From assembly GCA_023433775.1 (NCBI GenBank), contig JAEYTY010000097.1, positions 1 to 36,042 on the forward strand: a stretch of 36,042 nucleotides of DNA, given 5' to 3'. Positions 22,512-29,467 of the stretch are shown piece by piece. The stretch is from Pseudomonadota bacterium. GTDB taxonomy: Bacteria > Pseudomonadota > Alphaproteobacteria > Rhizobiales > Devosiaceae. The position numbers and the translations under genes were made by a program. Numbering within the stretch: the first letter of the stretch is position 1; each line of letters begins with the position of its first letter. The notes under the pieces were generated by a model. The model worked only from the letters and a program-made list of their open reading frames with translations. It did not search any database and was not told where the DNA came from.

Positions 22512-24818
22512 ATGACGTACGACCCTGCAGCAACGCCTGATACCCAGATTGACGTTTCGGCGGTGCTCCAGGCTGTTGTGAAGCGTCTGCCGCGTATTGC
22601 CATTATTTCGGCGCTGCTGCTTGCGGTGACATTTGTCATCCTCATGTTCATGCCGCGCCTTTATGAATCCACCGCCTCGATCCTGGTCGAGCCGCGCAGC
22701 AATGCCTATTCTCGCGCTTCCAACGATCAGGCGCCTACCCTCACGGGTGGCGAGGCTGGTGTCGTCTCCAGCCAGATCGAACTGATCAAGTCTCGCGACA
22801 CGCTCATCAAGGTCATCGACCAGCTCGACCTTCGTTCTGAGCCTGAATTCAACGGCAGCCAGTCGGGCTTTTCGCCCCTCGGCATTGTCATGCAGCTCAT
22901 GGGTCGCCGCCCCACCCAGATGAGCATCGATGAGACGGTGCTCACCACACTCTATGAGCGGCTAAGCGTCTCGCAGGAACGTGACTCGGCGGTGATTTCC
23001 GTTGCCGTCCAATCCACCGATCCGGAGCGCGCCGCGGCCATCGCCAATGCCGTTGCCAATGCCCACGTTCTGCGCCGCGCCGAGCTCTCGTTATCCGACA
23101 CCGCCGACGCTTCCGGCTGGCTGCTTGAGGAAATCGAGCGCCTCCGCGTCTCCGTGCGCGAGGCCGAAGCCGCCGTCGCACAGTTCCGCGTCGACAATGA
23201 CCTTTTCATCGGCCAGAGCAATACCAGCCTGCTCGACCAGCAATTGTCGACGCTTTCCGCCCAGATCAGTACCGCCCAGGAGCGCAAGAACACCGCGCTC
23301 TCCCGCGCCAATCTCATTCGCGGTCTCGTAGAGCGCGGCCAGAGCATCGAAAACATGGCCGATATCGGCCAGCTGGCCGTGGTGCAACAGCTGAGCCAAG
23401 AAAAGGTCCGCCTTCAGGGTGAGCTCGCCCAGCGCTCGGCCACGCTCCTCTCCAATCACCCCACGATCCGCTCGCTCAACGCGCAAATCGCGGAGCTTGA
23501 TCGCCAGATCCGCGCCGAAGGCCGAAGCGTCAGTGCATCTCTGGAAGCCGAAGCCCAGATCGAGGCCGATCTCGAAGCCTCCCTTCAGGCTGACCTCGCT
23601 CGTCTGAAATCCACCGCCTCGACCGCCACCCAGGATACTGTCGGTCTCGGCAGCCTCGAGCGCGAAGCCAAGGCCCAGCGCGATCTTCTCGAGGCCTATC
23701 TGCTGCGTTACAACGAAGCCTCCTCGCGCGTCGATACCAATTCGGCGCTCCCCGATGTGCGCGTGATTTCCGTCGCCGCCCCCTCGGTCACGCCGGCTTC
23801 TCCCAAGACAACCCTGATCCTGATTGCGGTCGCTTTTGTCTCGATTGCGGTCCAGCTCGGCATCGTGATTTTCGGCGAACTCATGTCCGGACGCGCACTC
23901 GTCCAGCGCAGCTATGATGGCTACGCGCCCGCTGCCCGCCGCGAAGAGTTTGAGGCCGTCGAGCCTTACGCGCCGACCGAAACGGCTGTCGCCGAGGTTG
24001 AACCAGCGCCCGAAACCGTCCCGTATGAAATCGAGGATGCCGTGCTCGAAGATCGCGCCGAAATCCAGCGCTTCGATCCGCCCGTTATTGAGCCAAAGCC
24101 CGCCGCGCCCGCCCGCGCTGTAGGTGACGATTCAAGCCGCGCCTTTCTGCGCTCACTCATGGCCGATCAAGGCGCAGACGATGTCGGCGCCGAACCCATC
24201 GCCATGGCACGGGCCGGAAACGATGACGAATTGCCGGTGAGGCCGGCAACGCCCCGCCGCCGCAAAGTACCCGGTTTTGTCCGTTATTCGGAGATCGCGG
24301 CTGATCTGGTTCTGGGAAACACCCATCTGGTTTTGCTGGCCGATCATGGCAGCGGCAATCCCGCCATGGAATTTGCCGAAGATCTGGTGCGCGAAGCGCT
24401 CAGCAAGGGCCTCAGCGTGGCGCTGGTCGATGCAGGCAGCGGACGGCGTGGCAATGTCCCCGGCCTCAGCGATCTCAGCACCGGCCGCGCCGCTTTTGGC
24501 GATGTCGTGCAAAAGTCGGCCGATAACAGCTTTGCCGAAGTTGTATGGGGGCAGGAGCGTGCCGTGGATCGCAACTCGCCGCGCCCGCTGACTCTGGTCG
24601 AAGCGCTGGGTGATATTTATGAGGTTGTGGTTGTGCTGACCGGTCGGGTTGGCGGGCAGTCGACCCTGTCCAGCTTTGCCGAGCTTGGCGGGCGCATTGT
24701 TCTGGTCGCCGGTGCAACCGAAGATGTCGGCGATGCGGACCTTGTCCGCCGCCGCATGATCGAAGCGGGCTTGCCGCGCGTCGAAATCGCAGCGTTGACC
24801 GAGTCAGTCGCCGCCTAG
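22512..24818 (+). CDS. Wzz/GNVR-type polysaccharide co-polymerase with degenerate kinase-like C-terminal domain
   Basis: The 768-residue protein controls chain length and export. It has a Wzz domain with the first membrane helix RIAIISALLLAVTFVILMFM (about 35-54), long periplasmic coiled-coil arms (about 190-400), and a GNVR-type closing segment and second helix (PKTTLILIAVAFVSIAVQLGIVIF, about 430-455). A Pro/Glu-rich cytoplasmic linker (about 480-585) leads to a C-terminal domain at 589-768. That domain resembles a bacterial tyrosine kinase (CpsD/Etk) by layout, but its P-loop position reads HGSGNPAM (612-619, no GKS/T), its Walker A' place reads VDAGSGRR, its Walker B place reads VVVLTGRVGG with no Asp, and there is no tyrosine-rich tail. 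It is therefore probably a pseudokinase. I start at the ATG at 22512 with GAGGA just upstream. Confidence 0.9.
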   Translation: MTYDPAATPDTQIDVSAVLQAVVKRLPRIAIISALLLAVTFVILMFMPRLYESTASILVEPRSNAYSRASNDQAPTLTGGEAGVVSSQIELIKSRDTLIKVIDQLDLRSEPEFNGSQSGFSPLGIVMQLMGRRPTQMSIDETVLTTLYERLSVSQERDSAVISVAVQSTDPERAAAIANAVANAHVLRRAELSLSDTADASGWLLEEIERLRVSVREAEAAVAQFRVDNDLFIGQSNTSLLDQQLSTLSAQISTAQERKNTALSRANLIRGLVERGQSIENMADIGQLAVVQQLSQEKVRLQGELAQRSATLLSNHPTIRSLNAQIAELDRQIRAEGRSVSASLEAEAQIEADLEASLQADLARLKSTASTATQDTVGLGSLEREAKAQRDLLEAYLLRYNEASSRVDTNSALPDVRVISVAAPSVTPASPKTTLILIAVAFVSIAVQLGIVIFGELMSGRALVQRSYDGYAPAARREEFEAVEPYAPTETAVAEVEPAPETVPYEIEDAVLEDRAEIQRFDPPVIEPKPAAPARAVGDDSSRAFLRSLMADQGADDVGAEPIAMARAGNDDELPVRPATPRRRKVPGFVRYSEIAADLVLGNTHLVLLADHGSGNPAMEFAEDLVREALSKGLSVALVDAGSGRRGNVPGLSDLSTGRAAFGDVVQKSADNSFAEVVWGQERAVDRNSPRPLTLVEALGDIYEVVVVLTGRVGGQSTLSSFAELGGRIVLVAGATEDVGDADLVRRRMIEAGLPRVEIAALTESVAA

Positions 24819-24866
24819 AGCGTTTCCAGCAAAAGTGGCCACCACTTTTGGGGGTCAGGGAACGCG
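24819..24866. repeat. REP-like intergenic palindrome
   Basis: Directly after the co-polymerase stop lies a symmetric element. CAAAAGTGG (24830-24838) pairs exactly with CCACTTTTG (24842-24850) across a 3-base loop, and an outer pair, AGCGTTTCC against GGGAACGCG, is imperfect. Palindromes of this type (AAAGTGG/CCACTTTTG inside AGCGTTTCC flanks) are dispersed in genomes of this order as short intergenic repeats, from memory. It could act as a terminator-like structure between the two genes. No second copy is visible here. Confidence 0.6.
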
Positions 24867-24894
24867 ACAAAACAAAGATTGGGCCGGGGGGCGC

Positions 24895-25935
24895 ATGTCG
24901 CTGAAATATGCCGCTATTCGCGCCAGCTTCGAGGCAATCTGGCTTTCGGGCCTGCCACGCCTGTCTCGCGCCATGTCGCGCTCGCGCGGGGTGATATTCA
25001 CCCTGCATCGCGTCCTGCCCGATGAACCGGCGGCATTTTCGCCCAATTCGATCCTGCAGATCCGCCCCGACTTTTTGGACTATGTCATCGAGCGCCTGCG
25101 GGCTCTCAATATCGACATCGTCACCCTCGACGAAGCCATGGAGCGCCTTGCCGCCCGCAGAAAAGGGCGTTTCTTCGTCGTCCTCACCTTCGACGACGCC
25201 TATCGGGACAATCTCGAATACGCCCTGCCGATCCTGCGTCGTCACGAAGCGCCGTTCACCCTCTATGTGCCGACCGCCTTTGTGGACGGCATCGGCCAGC
25301 TTTGGTGGCAGGCCATAGAGGACATCATCGCCCGTCAGGATGCCGTGGCTTTCACCGAAGATGGCGAGATCGAATATGTCGATACCAGCACGACCGCCCT
25401 GAAGAACGACGCGTTCAAGCGTCTCTATTGGCGGATGCGCAAAATGCCCGAGCCCGAGCGCCTGACCCTGCTCAGCGAGTTCACAAGGGATTACGGCTAT
25501 GATCTGCAAAAGCAGTGCCGCGACCTGATCATGGACTGGCCCGAACTGCGCCTCTTTGCCGGCGAACCGCTCTGCACCATCGGCGCCCACTCCGTGAACC
25601 ATTACGAACTGGCAAAACTCTCGGTCGATGACGCCTATAACGAGATCGTGCAGTCGGGCGAAGTCATCCACGCCCAGTTCGGCATACGCCCGTCCCACTT
25701 TTCCTATCCGCTCGGCGGCCCGCTCTCCTGTGGTCCGCGCGAATACGAAATGGCAAAATTGGCAGGTTACAGCACTGCCGTCACCACGCGTCCCGGTGGC
25801 CTTTACCCCCACCATGCCAAAACGTTCACCGCTCTGCCGCGCGTCTCGCTCAATGGCAATTTCCAGTCGCGCCGCTATGTCGATGTGTTCGCCAGCGGCG
25901 GGCTGTTCACGCTGATGGGCAAGGCCATGGGCTAG
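24895..25935 (+). CDS. Polysaccharide deacetylase (NodB/CE4-like)
   Basis: The 346-residue protein has a NodB homology domain. The metal-binding motif 1 is VLTFDDAYRDN (TFDD), the second is GAHSVNH (H-S-x-x-H), and the third is FSYPLGGP; an RxxP-like PTAFVDG strand lies between. CE4 enzymes remove acetyl groups from N-acetylated sugars, and deacetylases of this kind (HfsH, UPP-linked) modify holdfast-type polymers. There is no obvious signal peptide, and the N-terminus (MSLKYAAIRASFEAIWLSGL) has a short hydrophobic stretch, so the location is uncertain. The start at 24895 is preceded by a G-rich site. It is in the same direction as the co-polymerase with only the REP-like palindrome between, so it belongs to the exopolysaccharide locus. 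Confidence 0.88.
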   Translation: MSLKYAAIRASFEAIWLSGLPRLSRAMSRSRGVIFTLHRVLPDEPAAFSPNSILQIRPDFLDYVIERLRALNIDIVTLDEAMERLAARRKGRFFVVLTFDDAYRDNLEYALPILRRHEAPFTLYVPTAFVDGIGQLWWQAIEDIIARQDAVAFTEDGEIEYVDTSTTALKNDAFKRLYWRMRKMPEPERLTLLSEFTRDYGYDLQKQCRDLIMDWPELRLFAGEPLCTIGAHSVNHYELAKLSVDDAYNEIVQSGEVIHAQFGIRPSHFSYPLGGPLSCGPREYEMAKLAGYSTAVTTRPGGLYPHHAKTFTALPRVSLNGNFQSRRYVDVFASGGLFTLMGKAMG

Positions 25936-25937
25936 CG

Positions 25938-26168
25938 TCAGGGCGCCGGATTGGTCCCGTCAGGCCGCGCCATCCATTTGATGATCCACATGGCCGGAAA
26001 CACCCAGCCCATGCCGGCCACGATGAAATAGCCGATCAGCACCAGCCCTGGCAGTCCTTCGGGCAGGGCCAGATAGATCATCGTCGCCAGCACCGACCAG
26101 ACAATGATCGAGCCGACAAGGGCAAAGGCGCCTATCAACTTGCGGTTACGCTGGGTCATGTGCGGCAT
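25938..26168 (-). CDS. DUF2842 small membrane protein
   Basis: The 76-residue protein starts MPHMTQRNRKLIGAFALVGSII and has two hydrophobic segments (about 12-34 and 41-63) with a Gly/Pro loop, ending WIIKWMARPDGTNPAP. The Q-R-N-R-K-L-I-G start and the two-helix layout are those of the DUF2842 family, common in alphaproteobacteria and of unknown function. A second ATG at 26159 is possible. It is convergent with the deacetylase (2 bases apart) and divergent from ctaA. Confidence 0.8.
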   Translation of the reverse strand: MPHMTQRNRKLIGAFALVGSIIVWSVLATMIYLALPEGLPGLVLIGYFIVAGMGWVFPAMWIIKWMARPDGTNPAP

Positions 26169-26238
26169 CGCGGCTGTTGCGGGAAGGATGTTCCGGGCTT
26201 ACCACTCCACCAGCCTGACCGATACCGGGAATCTGACC

Positions 26239-27300
26239 GTGACCACCACCCAGGATGCCGCACCCGGCACCATTCGTTTCGCCAGTGATATCCTGCGCCC
26301 GGTTCGCATCTGGCTCTATGGTCTGGCCGCCTTCGTCCTGCTGATCGTTGTGGTCGGCGGCATCACAAGGCTCACCGAATCCGGCCTCTCCATCACCAGT
26401 TGGAAGCCCTTGTCGGGCACCATTCCGCCCCTCAACGACGCGCAATGGCAGGCCGAATTCGAGGCCTATAAGCAGATCCCGCAATATAGCGTGCTCAATT
26501 CCTGGATGAGCCTGGATGACTTCAAGATCATTTTCTTCTGGGAATGGCTCCATCGCCTTCTGGCACGCGCTCTGGGCCTCGTCTTTCTCGTCCCCTTCAT
26601 TGTCTTCCTGGTCCAGAAGCGCCTGTCGCGCGAACTGGCCCTGCCGCTCTTCGGGCTCTTTATCCTTGGCGGTTTTCAGGGGGCTCTTGGCTGGTGGATG
26701 GTCTCGTCCGGCCTCACCGAACTGACATCGGTTTCCCAATATCGCCTCGCCGCTCACCTCACAGCCGCCTCTCTGCTCTTTGTCGCTCTCGTCTATGTCG
26801 CCCGTTCGCTTGAGCCGGGACGCGTCATCGGTCGCGTGACCCCGTTCAATCAGGCCAGTGCATGGGCGCTTCTCGTGCTGCTGATCCTCCAGATCGGGGC
26901 AGGGGCCTTTGTCGCCGGTCTCGATGCGGGCATGGGCTACAATACCTGGCCGCTGATGGATGGCGCGATCATCCCCAATGGCCTCTTCGTCATGGACCCG
27001 GCCTGGCGCAATTTCTTTGAAAACGCGCTGACCGTGCAGTTCATCCATCGTGGCATTGCCTATGCGCTGACGGCCTATACCGCTTATCTGGTCTGGCGCC
27101 GCTACCGCGATGGTGGTTTTGGCGGCGTCCATGGCTGGCTGCCGCGCATTGGCCTTTTGGTGCTGCTCCAGGTCGCGCTGGGCATTGCGACACTGCTTGC
27201 CAGCGTCCCCATCAGCCTCGCCGTGGGCCATCAGGCACTCGCCTTCATGCTGGCCGGCGTAACAATCGCCTATATAGCCGATATGCGAAGGGTGCGGTAA
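26239..27300 (+). CDS. ctaA: Heme A synthase
   Basis: CtaA (Cox15) oxidises heme O to heme A for cytochrome c oxidase in the inner membrane. With a GTG start at 26239 the protein has 353 residues and eight hydrophobic helices. The four heme-ligand histidines are all present: His105 (FFWEWLHRLLAR), His173 (SQYRLAAHLT), His270 (TVQFIHRGIAY) and His331 (AVGHQALAF). Other family motifs are VGGITRLTESGLSIT, the loop GLDAGMGYNTWPLMDG and GGFQGALGWWMVSSGL. The upstream ATG at 26188 has its G-rich site directly against the start codon, so I prefer 26239, where the family normally begins. It is the two-repeat alphaproteobacterial Cox15 type. Confidence 0.92.
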   Translation: MTTTQDAAPGTIRFASDILRPVRIWLYGLAAFVLLIVVVGGITRLTESGLSITSWKPLSGTIPPLNDAQWQAEFEAYKQIPQYSVLNSWMSLDDFKIIFFWEWLHRLLARALGLVFLVPFIVFLVQKRLSRELALPLFGLFILGGFQGALGWWMVSSGLTELTSVSQYRLAAHLTAASLLFVALVYVARSLEPGRVIGRVTPFNQASAWALLVLLILQIGAGAFVAGLDAGMGYNTWPLMDGAIIPNGLFVMDPAWRNFFENALTVQFIHRGIAYALTAYTAYLVWRRYRDGGFGGVHGWLPRIGLLVLLQVALGIATLLASVPISLAVGHQALAFMLAGVTIAYIADMRRVR

Positions 27301-27351
27301 TATAATACCGTAATTCTAACGCATTGAAATATATGACGTTTTTAACCCCTA

Positions 27352-27380
27352 TTGACGGGTGTGTGAATCTCTAATACACC
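27352..27380 (+). promoter_or_regulatory. Putative promoter of rplM-rpsI
   Basis: TTGACG at 27352-27357 is a good -35 hexamer, and the 17-base spacer leads to TACACC at 27375-27380, a poor -10. The first G of the run overlaps an inverted repeat, GGGTGT (27357-27362) with ACACCC (27376-27381), which could form a hairpin in the leader or an operator. The leader to the rplM start at 27440 has no other gene. Confidence 0.35.
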
Positions 27381-27439
27381 CCGGCGCGAACCGGTCATTC
27401 CTCTTGGGTCTGACCGCCAGAATCTTGAGGAATTTCAAT

Positions 27440-27904
27440 ATGACCACTTACTCGGCAAAACCGAGCGAGATTGAAAAGAAGTGGGTTCTCATCGACGCCG
27501 AAGGGCTTGTCGTGGGTCGCCTTGCTTCCATCATCGCTTCGCGCCTGCGCGGCAAGCACAAGCCGACTTTCACGCCTCACATGGACATGGGTGACAACAT
27601 CATCGTCATCAATGCCGACAAGGTGAAGCTGACCGGCCGCAAGCTCGACCAGCACCGCTTCTACTGGCACACCGGTTATCCCGGCGGCATCAAGGACCGT
27701 ACGGCCCGCGAACTGCTCGAAGGCCGTTTCCCCCAGCGCGTGCTGGAAAACGCCGTGCGCCGCATGATGCCCGGTGGTCCGCTGACCCGTGCCCAGCTCA
27801 AGAACCTGCGTGTTTACGCCGGCGCCGAGCACCAGCATGAAGCGCAGAGCCCCGTTAAGCTCGACGTCGCTGCGATGAACACCAAGAACGTGCGGGTGAA
27901 GTAA
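27440..27904 (+). CDS. rplM: 50S ribosomal protein L13
   Basis: The 154-residue L13 protein of the large subunit starts MTTYSAKPSEIEKKWVLIDAEG and contains the typical core GLVVGRLASIIASRLRGKHKPTFTPHMDMGDNIIVINADKVKLTGRK, then the signature LRVYAGAEHQHEAQSP. The ATG at 27440 has TGAGG 9 bases upstream. It forms the universal rplM-rpsI pair with one base between stop and start. Confidence 0.98.
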   Translation: MTTYSAKPSEIEKKWVLIDAEGLVVGRLASIIASRLRGKHKPTFTPHMDMGDNIIVINADKVKLTGRKLDQHRFYWHTGYPGGIKDRTARELLEGRFPQRVLENAVRRMMPGGPLTRAQLKNLRVYAGAEHQHEAQSPVKLDVAAMNTKNVRVK

Positions 27905-27905
27905 T

Positions 27906-28388
27906 ATGGCCGAAACCATCAACTCCCTCGAAGACCTCGGCCCCTCGGCCGTCGCTCCTGCTGCCAACACCGCTCCGGTGCATGTGCAGAAGCTGGACTC
28001 CCTCGGCCGCGCCTATGCCACCGGCAAGCGCAAGAACGCCGTTGCTCGCGTCTGGATCAAGCCCGGCAAGGGCAAGGTCACCGTTAATGGTCGCGAATTC
28101 GCCACCTATTTCGCCCGTCCCGTTCTGCAGCTGATCGTCAAGCAGCCGATCGTCGCCACCGAACGCCTCGACCAGTATGACGTCAACGTCACGGTCGCTG
28201 GTGGTGGTCTTTCCGGTCAGGCCGGTGCGGTCCGTCACGGCATCTCCAAGGCCCTCAACTACTTCGAGCCCGAGCTGCGCTCGATCCTCAAGAAGGGTGG
28301 CTTCCTGACCCGCGACAGCCGCGTTGTGGAACGCAAGAAGTACGGCAAGGCCAAGGCCCGCAAGTCCTTCCAGTTCTCCAAGCGCTAA
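27906..28388 (+). CDS. rpsI: 30S ribosomal protein S9
   Basis: The 160-residue S9 has an alphaproteobacterial N-terminal extension of about 35 residues before the conserved YATGKRKNAVARVWIKPGKG. The family signature GGGLSGQAGAVRHGISKAL and the C-terminal RKSFQFSKR, which reaches the P-site tRNA, are complete. The gene follows rplM by one base and ends 26 bases before a strong terminator. Confidence 0.98.
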   Translation: MAETINSLEDLGPSAVAPAANTAPVHVQKLDSLGRAYATGKRKNAVARVWIKPGKGKVTVNGREFATYFARPVLQLIVKQPIVATERLDQYDVNVTVAGGGLSGQAGAVRHGISKALNYFEPELRSILKKGGFLTRDSRVVERKKYGKAKARKSFQFSKR

Positions 28389-28414
28389 GCGTTTCGGACA
28401 TTTCGAATTATGCG

Positions 28415-28445
28415 AGGGGCCGGGAAACCGGTCCCTTTGCTTTTT
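28415..28445 (+). terminator. Rho-independent terminator after rpsI
   Basis: AGGGGCCGG (28415-28423) pairs with CCGGTCCCT (28428-28436, one G-T wobble) around a GAAA loop, followed by TTGCTTTTTG. It ends the rplM-rpsI operon and lies next to the palindromic element at 28450. Confidence 0.8.
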
Positions 28446-28449
28446 GCCG

Positions 28450-28598
28450 CTAGGTTGTGTCGCCATTCAGCTCAGGCGGTGCCGAAAATGTCGGTTTTCG
28501 AGCACCGGAACGCAGCGTACGTTCGGGTACGTGAGCACCGGAAGCGCAGAAAACTGGCATTTGCAGGCCGGCATCAGGTGAATGGTGATACAACCTAG
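28450..28598. mobile_element. MITE-like palindromic element with YTAR-type (CTAG) ends
   Basis: The 149-base element has terminal inverted repeats CTAGGTTGTGTCGCCATTCA (28450-28469) and TGAATGGTGATACAACCTAG (28579-28598), matching at 18 of 20 positions. The interior is also an imperfect palindrome, with a matching pair CGTAC/GTACG (28516-28520 and 28527-28531) exactly at the centre. CTAG at both ends fits the YTAR target duplication of the IS5 group, so a non-autonomous IS5-like element is the best guess. It has no coding sequence. It sits directly after the rpsI terminator and before the SdpI-like gene. Confidence 0.65.
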
Positions 28599-28657
28599 GG
28601 GTGGCGACCGTTCGTTGCGCCACCTATATGTCCCGGGTCCCCGCTCCAGGCCCGCCA

Positions 28658-29296
28658 ATGCCCAGCCTCGTCACCCGCTTTCATCTGCTGATCTTCTGGG
28701 TCACCCTCGGCATCACCGGCGTTGCCATCCTGCATGTGCCGGAAAGCTTCGCCTTCCCCGCCCACTGGCAGGGCATGGCGGCCGATTGGCTCTGGCCCCG
28801 CAACCTCGCCCTTGCCGTCGCGCCGCTGCTGCAGCTCCTGCTCATGGCCGCGTTCTTTGCACTGGGTCTCGCGCTCACCAAAAACCATCTCGCCAAGACG
28901 CGCCACATCTTCGATCCGGCGATAACGCTCCTCCTCGCGATCCCGGCATCCTGTCAGCTTGGCCTGCTGCTCTCCGGCATCGGCTCCGACATTGATCTCT
29001 TCCGCATAACCGCCTTCGGCCTCGCCGCGACCATGCTCATTCTCGCGGCCGTTTTGCTGGACGTCGGACGCCACACCTATGGCGGTTTGAGAATGCCCTG
29101 GCCCATCCCCTCCGACCGCAGCTTCCTGCTCGTCCACCGCTCCAGCGCCGTCGCGGCTTTGGCCGTCGCTATCGGCCTTGCCTGGTTCGCCTGGACCGAT
29201 CCGGGCCCGGGTCCATTGGTCCTCGGCATGGCGCTGAGTCTGGTTTTTCTGCCCCTCTTTGCCGGCCTCGTCTCGCTGGCAACACGCCGGCTTTGA
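28658..29296 (+). CDS. SdpI/DUF1648-like membrane protein
   Basis: The 212-residue protein has about six hydrophobic helices. The region after the first helix, ESFAFPAHWQGMAADWLWPR, resembles the DUF1648 segment (HW-x-x-G-x-x-x-x-W-x-P/R), and the C-terminal part, GLRMPWPIPSDRSFLLVHRSS, resembles the SdpI motif (G-x-R-x-P-W-T, then a His-Arg). SdpI gives immunity to a secreted toxin in Bacillus; most relatives have no known role. I start at the ATG at 28658, which has CAGG upstream; the ATG at 28628 has none. The relation to the family is distant and I hold it with moderate confidence. Confidence 0.65.
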   Translation: MPSLVTRFHLLIFWVTLGITGVAILHVPESFAFPAHWQGMAADWLWPRNLALAVAPLLQLLLMAAFFALGLALTKNHLAKTRHIFDPAITLLLAIPASCQLGLLLSGIGSDIDLFRITAFGLAATMLILAAVLLDVGRHTYGGLRMPWPIPSDRSFLLVHRSSAVAALAVAIGLAWFAWTDPGPGPLVLGMALSLVFLPLFAGLVSLATRRL

Positions 29297-29467
29297 AAAG
29301 CCCGTTCAGCCAAACGCCGTGTTTCGGTAGAAAAATCTTCTAACCTCGGTGCAAAACGCAATGCGATGCGCTGCAATGGCAGCCGGTCAGGCATAAGCTC
29401 TGGTCAATTGTGAGGCGGTTGGCTCAAATTTTGGGCAACGCCTGCAAGCCACCTGAAAGGCTCTCCC

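Noticed and set aside
28467..28658. Short open frames across the palindromic element
   Set aside because: Both strands are open only because the element is symmetric; no ribosome site or motif.
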